A DNA stretch of 6,683 nucleotides, taken from NCBI GenBank assembly GCA_002452295.1, contig DKEX01000059.1:1-6683 (forward strand), given 5' to 3'. A program made the translations under genes and the position numbers. This stretch comes from Firmicutes bacterium UBA6811 (GTDB lineage: Bacteria > Bacillota > SHA-98 > UBA4971). The notes beneath the pieces were generated by a model. That model was not told the DNA's origin. It searched no databases and saw nothing but the letters and a program-made list of their open reading frames with translations. Positions 1-5,266 of this stretch are shown one piece after another (position 1 is the stretch's first letter; every line of letters begins with the position of its first letter).

Positions 1-62
1 CTGCGCGTCCCGGCGGTTCTCGGCGACGCTGCGCGCTCTCCGCTGTCCGGCGGCGCCCGCCG

Positions 63-181
63 GCCGCAGGCCGGCATGGGGGATGGAGCGCCTTGTAACC
101 ACGCAAACAAGGGCAGAGTGCCTGCCCCTATTCTCCGCCGCAGGCCGGCGTGGGCGAGGGGAGTGCGTTGTGACCGCGCAA
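63..181. repeat. Imperfect direct repeat, two copies of about 45 bp
   Basis: Copy 1 spans 63-106 and copy 2 spans 137-181, starting 74 bases apart. Both begin with the identical 13-mer GCCGCAGGCCGGC. They then share a G-rich stretch (ATGGGGGATGG versus GTGGGCGAGGGG) and end with closely similar blocks, TTGTAACCACGCAA and TTGTGACCGCGCAA, which differ at two of 14 positions. One single-base gap is needed in the alignment. The pair lies just upstream of the HD-GYP gene. It could be a duplicated regulatory site or a remnant of an intergenic repeat family; the sequence alone does not decide. Confidence 0.7.
111..127 (+). terminator. Small hairpin, possible weak terminator
   Basis: GGGCAG (111-116) pairs with CTGCCC (122-127) around the five-base loop AGTGC. 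The bases after it, CTATTCTCC, are only moderately T-rich. It follows the TAA at 96-98, so it could end an incoming transcript, but it also sits between the two copies of the direct repeat. The function is uncertain. Confidence 0.25.
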
Positions 182-226
182 TCGTGCATCCGCGCTGCGA
201 TTTTGCGCTACGATTCTACTCTCACG

Positions 227-234
227 AGAAGGAG
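227..234 (+). promoter_or_regulatory. Ribosome binding site of the HD-GYP gene
   Basis: AGAAGGAG contains a near-consensus AAGGAG at 229-234. It lies 11 bases before the GTG at 246 and 20 bases before the in-frame ATG at 255. The spacing favours the GTG as the real start. Confidence 0.65.
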
Positions 235-245
235 CGTGGCGGGCA

Positions 246-2699
246 GTGTTCCCGATGGTCTTGTCGGTTGCTTCTGGCACCCGTCGGGCGAGCATTGTTC
301 GGGGGGCCGTCCTTCTTGGCGTCCTCCTCGTGGCCGTCTACGTGCTCGTGTATTCGACGGGCGGGATGCGGCTCGCCTGGGGGCAGCTGTTCTACGTGCC
401 GATCATCCTGGCCGGCCTTGAGTACGGCCGCCTCGTGACCACAGCCACTGCCATAGCCGCAGGGCTTCTCGCCGGCCCAGCCATGCCGGAAAACGTCGCC
501 CTCGGGCAGGCCCAGAGCGCCGCGAACTGGCTGTACCGCATGGCTCTCTTCATCGTCATCGCCCTTGCCATAAGCACGCTCATGCACATGCTGCGCCGGC
601 AGCGGGCTGCCCTCGAGGCGCAGGATCGGGTGCTCCGCGAGAAGACGGCCGCGCTCAGCCGTTCGGTGGAGCAGACCATGCGTGCGCTCGTGGCGTGCAT
701 CGAGCCACACCTTAGCGAGCGCGGCGACCATCATTCCCTTCGCGTCGCCCGCCTTTCGGTTGCGATCGGCAGGGCGCTCGGCCTTTCCGCGGAGGCCTTG
801 CCTGACCTGTGGTGGGGAGGGTTCGTCCACGACATCGGGAAGGTGGGCGTGCCGGAGCGCCTTCTTGATGAGCCTGGCCCTCTCACACCCGAGGAGGACA
901 GCATCGTTCGGAGGCACCCGGTCACAGGGCGCGATTTGCTCCGGGCCATCCCTGCTACAGATGTTATCCGCGATGCTGTGGAGTTTCACCATGAGCGCTG
1001 GGACGGGTCCGGATATCCGGACGGGCGGAAGGGCCAGCAGATCCCTCTGACGGCGAGGATAGTGGCGGTGGCGGACGCATACGACCACGCGATGCACGGA
1101 TGGGGCCGGGGTACCTGCGCACACGAACGGTCCCCTGGCTGGGAGCGCGAAGCCGGTGACCGGGACCGCGCCGTTGCCGACGGGAACCATGCTGCTGCCA
1201 ACGTGGACCACAGCGCTGCCGTCGCGCTCGATGTGGTCGGGCGCGGGGCGGGGTCGGCCTTCGACCCGGCGGTGGTTGAGGCCCTCAGGCAGAGCGTTTG
1301 CAGCGAAAGCGTCCAACACGCCCCCGGGCAGGACGATGTCGACGCGCTCTCGTCGGACCTCACGAGGCGCGTCGCGGAGTTCATATCGCAAGAGGTGCGC
1401 TCTCGAGGCCAGGCGGCGGAGGATGCGGCAGCGGCTACAACGACTACAGCGGTTGTAGCGGCTGCAGCGGCCGCAGCGGACACGACGGCAATGGCGGCAA
1501 GGGTGGCAGCAGCAACAGCGACTGCGAGAACGACCGCAGCGAGAACGACAGCACCAGGCACGGTGGCAGCGGTATCGACGGCAGCAGCATTAGCGGAACC
1601 GTCAGCAACATCGCCACCGCCACCGACACCGCCACCGACACCGACACCGACACCAACACCAACACCATCATCGCCGCCATCATTGCCACCATGGGTAGCA
1701 GCCGCGCGCGAGGCAGCGGTAGCGGCAGACGCGACACTCCTGGGCCGCCGCGGCCGCGCCGCCATCCGGCGCTTGTGCGCCGCCGCGCGCCTCGCCGCAG
1801 TGGCAGTGGGTCTTGTCCTGTCGGCGGTGGTCATCTACGTGACCGGCGGGACGGCTTACGCCTGGGGCCATCTCTTCTACATCCCCATGATCGCCGCATC
1901 CCTGTGGTTCGGCCCGGTGGGCGGGGTGGTCTCCGGGCTAGCCGCAGGCCTGCTGGAAGGTCCGTGGATGCCCCTGGACGCCTCGGTCGGCCTCATGCAA
2001 CCGACGGTCAGCTGGGTCTTCAGGACGATCTTCTTCGCAACGGTGGGGGCCGTGGTGAGCACGCTGTACGATGCCGTCCAGCGCGATAGCAAGCGCATGG
2101 CGGCCGGGATCGCCCAGCTTGGCGTGGTCGCAGGGTATCTCGAGAACCTTGCCGAGACGGTCCTGCGCACCATGGCCCGGACCATCGAGTCGGCCGACCA
2201 GTACACGCGCTACCACTCAGAGCGCGTCTCGGAGTACGCGGTCCGCGTGGCCAGCCGCATGGGGCTCGACGAGGAGCGGGCCACGATCCTCAAGTGGGCC
2301 GGGATCGTCCACGACCTCGGGAAGGTCGGCGTCGCCGAGCACGTGCTGGCCAAGCCCGGCCCGCTGACCCTGGACGAGCGGGACCACATCCGAACCCACG
2401 TCGACCTTTCGCGCCGCATCATCGAGCAGGTGGACGTCCTCGCCCCGGCCCTGCCCGCCGTCTGGACGCACCACGAGCGTTGCGACGGCAGCGGATATCC
2501 GAGGGCGCTACGGGGTAGCGAGATTCCTCTCGAGGGGCGCATCCTCGCAGTCGCCGACGTTTACGAGGCCCTCACCTCGGACCGGCCTTACAGAGAGGCC
2601 TGGCCGCGTTCGGAGGCCCTGCGCCACCTCAGCGAGAACGCCGGGACGCTCTTCGACCCAGCCGTCGTGCAGGCGTTCCTGAGCGAGTTCGGCGCGTGA
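246..2699 (+). CDS. Tandem membrane-anchored HD-GYP protein (cyclic-di-GMP phosphodiesterase family), two modules
   Basis: An 817-residue protein made of two related modules. Each has about four membrane segments (residues 19-37, 48-78 and 95-115; then 516-532, 543-578 and 590-608) followed by an HD-GYP domain. The family cleaves cyclic di-GMP with a two- or three-metal centre. Module 1 shows E153, H163, H195-D196, H224, H248-H249, GYP 255-257 and D277. Module 2 shows E648, H657, H689-D690, H718, H742-H743, GYP 750-752, D771 and the DRPYR loop at 779-783. The membrane parts are clearly related, for example AWGQLFYVPII versus AWGHLFYIPMI. Module 1 lacks DRPYR; a periodic insert fills that place (about residues 281-332) before the usual GAGSAFDPAVVEAL ending. 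The linker is Ala/Thr-rich (389-455), then Pro/Thr-rich (456-482). Start: GTG 246, chosen by its ribosome binding site. I infer that module 2 is the catalytically intact half; module 1 may be active or regulatory. No ligand can be assigned to the membrane parts. Confidence 0.9.
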   Translation: MFPMVLSVASGTRRASIVRGAVLLGVLLVAVYVLVYSTGGMRLAWGQLFYVPIILAGLEYGRLVTTATAIAAGLLAGPAMPENVALGQAQSAANWLYRMALFIVIALAISTLMHMLRRQRAALEAQDRVLREKTAALSRSVEQTMRALVACIEPHLSERGDHHSLRVARLSVAIGRALGLSAEALPDLWWGGFVHDIGKVGVPERLLDEPGPLTPEEDSIVRRHPVTGRDLLRAIPATDVIRDAVEFHHERWDGSGYPDGRKGQQIPLTARIVAVADAYDHAMHGWGRGTCAHERSPGWEREAGDRDRAVADGNHAAANVDHSAAVALDVVGRGAGSAFDPAVVEALRQSVCSESVQHAPGQDDVDALSSDLTRRVAEFISQEVRSRGQAAEDAAAATTTTAVVAAAAAAADTTAMAARVAAATATARTTAARTTAPGTVAAVSTAAALAEPSATSPPPPTPPPTPTPTPTPTPSSPPSLPPWVAAAREAAVAADATLLGRRGRAAIRRLCAAARLAAVAVGLVLSAVVIYVTGGTAYAWGHLFYIPMIAASLWFGPVGGVVSGLAAGLLEGPWMPLDASVGLMQPTVSWVFRTIFFATVGAVVSTLYDAVQRDSKRMAAGIAQLGVVAGYLENLAETVLRTMARTIESADQYTRYHSERVSEYAVRVASRMGLDEERATILKWAGIVHDLGKVGVAEHVLAKPGPLTLDERDHIRTHVDLSRRIIEQVDVLAPALPAVWTHHERCDGSGYPRALRGSEIPLEGRILAVADVYEALTSDRPYREAWPRSEALRHLSENAGTLFDPAVVQAFLSEFGA
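1144..1227 (+). repeat. 21-bp-period degenerate repeat inside the first HD-GYP domain
   Basis: Three clear units begin at 1165, 1186 and 1207, each of the form ACC, five variable bases, then G, one variable base and TGCC. By hand count, 11 of 21 positions are identical in all three. A weaker fourth unit starts at 1144. In the coding frame this gives degenerate seven-residue units (DRDRAVA, DGNHAAA, NVDHSAA). The array lies where the family normally has the DRPYR loop, so it appears to be an in-frame insertion or an expansion that replaced that loop. Confidence 0.6.
1410..1694 (+). repeat. Low-complexity linker DNA with a hexanucleotide array
   Basis: This stretch encodes the linker between the two HD-GYP modules. 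The first part is dominated by GCA/GCG/ACG-type triplets (Ala/Thr). The second part, 1613-1666, is nine tandem hexamers of GCCACC, GACACC or AACACC (Pro-Thr dipeptides in the coding frame). Such repeats commonly change length by slippage. The third-position pattern fits another frame better than the coding frame, as described in the findings. Confidence 0.8.
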
Positions 2700-2704
2700 C
2701 CACG

Positions 2705-2723
2705 GCGGATGGGAAACCTCCGC
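2705..2723. terminator. GNRA-loop hairpin after the HD-GYP gene
   Basis: GCGGA (2705-2709) and GG (2711-2712) pair with CC (2717-2718) and TCCGC (2719-2723). T2710 is bulged and the loop is GAAA. It starts five bases after the TGA of the HD-GYP gene. No T-tract follows, so it is a candidate transcript-end or mRNA-stabilising hairpin rather than a textbook intrinsic terminator. Confidence 0.35.
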
Positions 2724-2802
2724 GCTCAGGTCGCCCTCATCCTCGAGCGTGCAGTCCATCGGAGACCCGTGATGTGCGGAACGGGGAAGGCCGGAAGAGT
2801 GA

Positions 2803-2831
2803 CATGCGTCAGCAGCTGGATTCGACGCATG
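2803..2831. terminator. 8-bp perfect inverted repeat in the convergent gap
   Basis: CATGCGTC (2803-2810) pairs perfectly with GACGCATG (2824-2831) across a 13-base loop. It lies just downstream of the csaA stop and between two convergent genes. No T-rich tract follows on either strand. A terminator shared by both genes is possible, as is a protein-binding inverted repeat. Confidence 0.3.
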
Positions 2832-2850
2832 ACGCGGAGAACGGTGCCGC

Positions 2851-3189
2851 TTAGAAGACCCGCCGTCCGAGAGGGACCGCACGGTCAGGCTGGATGAGCG
2901 CCACCTCGGTTTCGTCGCCGCAGGCGACGCCGAGGACGAGCACTTCGGAGATGAAATCCGCTATCTGGCGGGGCGGGAAGTTCGTGACAGCGATGACCAG
3001 CTTGCCCACGAGCTCGTCACATGAGTACAGCCTCGTGAGCTGGGCGCTCGACCTGCGCACGCCGTGCTCGCCGAAGTCGATGACGAGCTTGTAGGCGGGC
3101 TTACGTGCCTTCGGGAACTCCTCCGCCTTGATGATCCTGCCTACCCGCATCTCGACCTTCTCGAAGTCGGCGTAAGTTATCTCGCTCAT
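2851..3189 (-). CDS. csaA: CsaA, tRNA-binding-domain chaperone-like protein
   Basis: A full-length 112-residue protein consisting almost entirely of one tRNA-binding (OB-fold) domain, the usual size of CsaA. Family hallmarks seen are RVGRI (15-19), FPKARKPAYKL (25-35), SSAQLTRLY (47-55), a long central block with AVTNFPPRQI (67-76), SEVLVLG (81-87) and the C-terminal QPDRAVPLG (100-108). In Bacillus, CsaA was described as a dimeric chaperone able to bind the protein export machinery and unfolded preproteins. The fold is shared with tRNA-binding domains of synthetases, so RNA binding is also possible. The start is the ATG at 3189, placed six bases after a GAGGTGAGGTG ribosome binding site. A GTG nine bases upstream would add three residues and overlaps that site. 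It is divergent from the permease gene and convergent with the HD-GYP gene, so probably transcribed alone. Confidence 0.92.
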   Translation of the reverse strand: MSEITYADFEKVEMRVGRIIKAEEFPKARKPAYKLVIDFGEHGVRRSSAQLTRLYSCDELVGKLVIAVTNFPPRQIADFISEVLVLGVACGDETEVALIQPDRAVPLGRRVF

Positions 3190-3195
3190 CCTGCA

Positions 3196-3206
3196 CACCT
3201 CACCTC
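3196..3206 (-). promoter_or_regulatory. Ribosome binding site of csaA
   Basis: On the minus strand this reads GAGGTGAGGTG, a doubled GAGGTG-type Shine-Dalgarno sequence ending six bases before the ATG at 3189. It supports that ATG over the GTG at 3198, which lies within the site itself. Confidence 0.7.
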
Positions 3207-3333
3207 GTATCCTCGCGTCCCAGCATCATCCTGGCGCGATGGCTTCCACCTGCGAAAGCCTCCGCCGTCGACTGTGTTCGGTGCGGCGGCCGCGTTCTCC
3301 TTCTGCTGTTGCATGGTGCGGCTTCTTGCTGCG

Positions 3334-3363
3334 TTGCCCCGGGGCATTCTCCTATGGTATAAT
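3334..3363 (+). promoter_or_regulatory. Sigma70/sigmaA-type promoter with extended -10
   Basis: A perfect TATAAT lies at 3358-3363, preceded by TGG, giving the extended -10 form TGnTATAAT. TTGCCC at 3334-3339 matches four of six consensus -35 bases, with an 18-base spacer. Transcription would start near 3370, leaving a 5' leader of about 90 bases before the permease ATG at 3460. It stands out as AT-rich in this GC-rich DNA, which strengthens the call. Confidence 0.75.
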
Positions 3364-3439
3364 CTGGTGCGACACGGGTTACACATGGGGGTCTAGACGG
3401 CGGCGGTGTCATCTGTTCGCGCCGCGAGCCCGGGGCCCT

Positions 3440-3447
3440 GGAAGGAG
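3440..3447 (+). promoter_or_regulatory. Ribosome binding site of the permease gene
   Basis: GGAAGGAG, a strong Shine-Dalgarno match, ends 12 bases before the ATG at 3460. An in-frame GTG at 3406 lies upstream of this site and has no ribosome binding site of comparable quality, so the ATG is preferred. Confidence 0.7.
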
Positions 3448-3459
3448 ACCGGGGTACGC

Positions 3460-5022
3460 ATGTCGGTTCGGGAACGCTTCATAACAGCCGGGATCTACGT
3501 GCTCGTGCTGGCTTCTGCGGCCGGCTTCATCTGGTTTCTGCAGCGGGTCGCTGACATTCTGGTGATGCTCGTTGTCGCGGTCATCATAGCGTCGGGGGTT
3601 TCTCCAATCGTAGACGGAGTAGCCAGGACGCGTCTTGTGCGGCGCCTGCGGGTGCCGCGCGGCGTCACAGTGCTCGTGGTGCTCGTGGGGCTCACAGTGC
3701 TTGTGGCCGCGCTGGCTGCAGCAGTCGTGTCGCCGCTTGTAGCGCAGGCCACGCGCCTCGTGGCCGACTCCCCGCGATACATCGACCTCGTACGCGGATG
3801 GGTGACCAACCTGCAGGCACGCTACCCGTCGCTTGCCGACACCGCCACCCTCATCAACCGCTTCCTCGAGCAGGTGACGACCCTTGGCCCGCCGGTCCTT
3901 GGGACGGCGCTGGGTGCGGCGGCGCGCGTCGCTGGAGCTGTTGCCAACGCGGTCACTGCGTGGGTGATCACGGTATACATGCTGCTCGACGCCGGGCGCT
4001 TGAAGGCGGGCTTGCTCGTGGTTTTCCCGGCCGCCTGGCACCCGATGATCGGAGACGTCCTCCGGGCAGTCGGACGCCGCTTCGGCTCGTGGCTTCGGGC
4101 GCAGGCTTTTCTCATGTTCGTCATAGCGACCATATCCACTCTCGGGCTCACGCTCCTCGGCGTCCCGTACGCGCTGTTCCTCGGGGCTGCCGCGGGCTTT
4201 GGCGAACTCGTCCCCATCCTCGGGCCCGTTCTCTCGGCGGTCCCTGCGGTCCTCGTCGCCCTGGGGATCTCCCTATGGCGCGGCCTTGCCGTGATCGTCT
4301 TCTACGTGGTCTTGCAGCAGGTCGAGGGCAACTTCCTGGTGCCGAGGGTGATGCGGGAAGCGCTCGGGATCCCGCCGCTTCTCACCATCGTCGCGCTGCT
4401 CGTGGGCTTCAGGATCGGTGGGATCGGCGGCATGCTGCTGGCCGTGCCCGTGGCTGCGGGTCTCCAGACGGTGGGCGCGGCGCTGCTCTCTGTCGCATAC
4501 GAGTGGGGTTACAGGCTCCCGGTTGCCGGGGGCGCGCCGCCGCAAGCCCAGGCGCCCGGACAGGCGCAGGTGCCAGCTCCGGGCCAGGCACCGCAACCCC
4601 AGCCGATCCCCCAACCGCAACCGCAACCGCAACCGCAGCCGATGCCGCAACCGCAGCCGATGCCGCAGCCCCAGCCCCAGCCGCCTGCCCAGCCTGCTCC
4701 GGGTGTGGTCAACGTGACAGGCACTTACCGTGGCCTCGTGAGAATCGTCAAAGGGCCCAGCCTCGGCCAGGGTTACGCCACCATCATGCTCCAGCAGCAG
4801 GGCGCGGCGGTGCAGGGGCAGTTCCAGTTCGATCCCCCTGGCCAGGGCGGCCCCATCCAGGGGCAGGTGCAGGGCAACCAGATGGTGTTCACCCTCTTCA
4901 TCGGGGGCGTGTACTATCAGTTCCAGGGCATCGTCCAGGGAAACGCCATCGGAGGCAGGTTCCAGTCGGCGCAGACTAACGAGGAGGGTGAACTCTACTG
5001 GGAGAGAACGGCGACGCCCTGA
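3460..5022 (+). CDS. AI-2E family transporter with Pro/Gln linker and C-terminal beta-rich domain
   Basis: A 520-residue protein. Residues 1-352 are an AI-2E family (PF01594, TqsA/YdiK-like) permease. Hydrophobic helices lie near 10-27, 31-48, 70-90, 158-175, 216-236 and 238-270, with more to 346. Family signatures are ELVPILGP (249-256) and QQVEGNFLVPRVM (286-298), followed by LGIPPLLTI. Members of the family export autoinducer-2 or act as sodium/proton antiporters, so the substrate here cannot be assigned. The family is usually about 330-380 residues. Here, residues 354-415 form a Pro/Gln/Ala linker, and 416-520 form an added soluble domain of alternating short strands with Gly-rich turns (VTGTYRGLV, then repeated GQ/QG motifs). 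That domain resembles small antiparallel beta-barrel modules of the lipocalin-like sort, but I cannot name its family. The start is the ATG after GGAAGGAG; a GTG at 3406 would add 18 residues. A promoter lies upstream and hairpins follow the stop. Confidence 0.87.
   Translation: MSVRERFITAGIYVLVLASAAGFIWFLQRVADILVMLVVAVIIASGVSPIVDGVARTRLVRRLRVPRGVTVLVVLVGLTVLVAALAAAVVSPLVAQATRLVADSPRYIDLVRGWVTNLQARYPSLADTATLINRFLEQVTTLGPPVLGTALGAAARVAGAVANAVTAWVITVYMLLDAGRLKAGLLVVFPAAWHPMIGDVLRAVGRRFGSWLRAQAFLMFVIATISTLGLTLLGVPYALFLGAAAGFGELVPILGPVLSAVPAVLVALGISLWRGLAVIVFYVVLQQVEGNFLVPRVMREALGIPPLLTIVALLVGFRIGGIGGMLLAVPVAAGLQTVGAALLSVAYEWGYRLPVAGGAPPQAQAPGQAQVPAPGQAPQPQPIPQPQPQPQPQPMPQPQPMPQPQPQPPAQPAPGVVNVTGTYRGLVRIVKGPSLGQGYATIMLQQQGAAVQGQFQFDPPGQGGPIQGQVQGNQMVFTLFIGGVYYQFQGIVQGNAIGGRFQSAQTNEEGELYWERTATP
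4612..4665 (+). repeat. CAACCG hexamer and 18-bp tandem repeats in the Pro/Gln linker
   Basis: Four perfect tandem copies of CAACCG run from 4612 to 4635. An 18-bp unit (CAACCGCAGCCGATGCCG) occurs twice without mismatch at 4630-4647 and 4648-4665. They encode Pro-Gln dipeptides with occasional Pro-Met, joining the permease to its C-terminal domain. Copy number could vary between strains by slippage while staying in frame. Confidence 0.85.
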
Positions 5023-5023
5023 G

Positions 5024-5056
5024 TATGCGCAGGCTCCCCTGAGGAGCATGCGTATG
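5024..5056 (+). terminator. Long hairpin directly after the permease stop
   Basis: Positions 5024-5037 pair with 5043-5056 across the five-base loop CCTGA. Of the 14 pairs, 11 are Watson-Crick, two are G-T wobbles and one is a mismatch (5032/5048). The stem begins one base after the TGA at 5020-5022. Only CTTCAA follows, so there is no real T-tract. It is a candidate 3'-end hairpin of the permease transcript. Confidence 0.45.
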
Positions 5057-5094
5057 CTTCAATGAAGGGCACGGAAGGATTGCGGAGCATTGAT

Positions 5095-5131
5095 CGCCCC
5101 CCGGCACCCGCGACACGCGGGGCGGGGGGCG
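5095..5131. terminator. Very stable GC hairpin in the convergent gap
   Basis: CGCCCCCCG (5095-5103) pairs with CGGGGGGCG (5123-5131). Inside it, CCCGCG (5107-5112) pairs with CGCGGG (5116-5121) around an ACA loop. Unpaired bases 5104-5106 and 5122 form a small internal loop. That makes 15 G-C pairs in 37 bases. On the plus strand CCTATCTTG follows, with a weak T content. It is the best candidate for a shared or bidirectional transcription barrier between the permease and EEP genes. Confidence 0.5.
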
Positions 5132-5176
5132 CCTATCTTGACGGGTGTTTGAGGCCGATCCTGCAACGCCGCGCCG

Positions 5177-5206
5177 CCCCGGGTCTGTCGCGTTGCGCAA
5201 CCGGGG
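5177..5206. other. Inverted repeat enclosing a 10-bp palindrome
   Basis: CCCCGG (5177-5182) is complementary to CCGGGG (5201-5206). Within the loop lies the perfect palindrome GTTGCGCAAC (5192-5201), whose last base is shared with the right arm, so the two structures are alternatives. The site lies 60-90 bases downstream of the EEP stop codon. It could be part of that gene's 3' end or a binding site for a dimeric protein. The evidence is only the symmetry. Confidence 0.25.
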
Positions 5207-5266
5207 GTCATGAGAGGTCACGAGAGGCTGAAAGACGCCTGATACTCTGAGAGCGCGCAAGCCAGG

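Larger units (their letters stand above)
1..245. other. Upstream non-coding region, no gene assigned
   Basis: No gene could be supported here. Two forward frames run open from the left edge into the next gene, but they continue as out-of-frame shadows of the HD-GYP gene. The third forward frame ends at a TAA at 96-98 after about 31 codons from the edge. It could be the tail of an incoming gene, but its translation is Arg/Ala/Gly-rich and unrecognisable. The stretch holds an imperfect direct repeat (63-181), a small hairpin (111-127) and the ribosome binding site of the downstream gene (227-234). I saw no convincing -35/-10 pair. TACGAT at 209-214 resembles a -10 box but has no good -35 partner at normal spacing. 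Confidence 0.5.

Noticed and set aside
1..98. Possible 3' end of an incoming plus-strand gene ending at TAA 96-98, followed by the 111-127 hairpin
   Set aside because: About 31 codons with Arg/Ala-rich, unrecognisable sequence and no codon signal better than the other frames; it cannot be told from chance.
168..214. Promoter for the HD-GYP gene from TTGTGA (168-173) and TACGAT (209-214)
   Set aside because: The spacing is 35 bases, far outside the normal 16-19, and no better -35 pairs with TACGAT.
222..1391. A 389-codon open frame on the minus strand opposite the HD-GYP gene
   Set aside because: It is antisense to clear HD-GYP motifs, its translation is Arg/His/Pro-rich without recognisable domains, and long antisense frames are expected in GC-rich coding DNA.
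986..1834. A 282-codon minus-strand frame rich in Ala, Val and Gly
   Set aside because: It is the complement of the repeat linker; its composition comes from the triplet and hexamer repeats, and it matches no family I know.
3199..3260. Minus-strand promoter for csaA
   Set aside because: GATGAT-like -10 candidates exist, but no -35 lies at proper spacing, so the promoter could not be located.
4612..4665. CRISPR-like array of short direct repeats
   Set aside because: The repeats are contiguous, have no spacers, and lie in frame within a coding linker.
3798..4979. A 393-codon forward frame inside the permease gene
   Set aside because: It overlaps an unmistakable AI-2E coding sequence in another frame and reads as Arg/Ala/Pro-rich shadow sequence.
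4273..5049. A 258-codon minus-strand frame with Leu-Arg repeats
   Set aside because: The Leu/Arg repeat is the complement of the Pro/Gln linker; there is no independent support for a gene.
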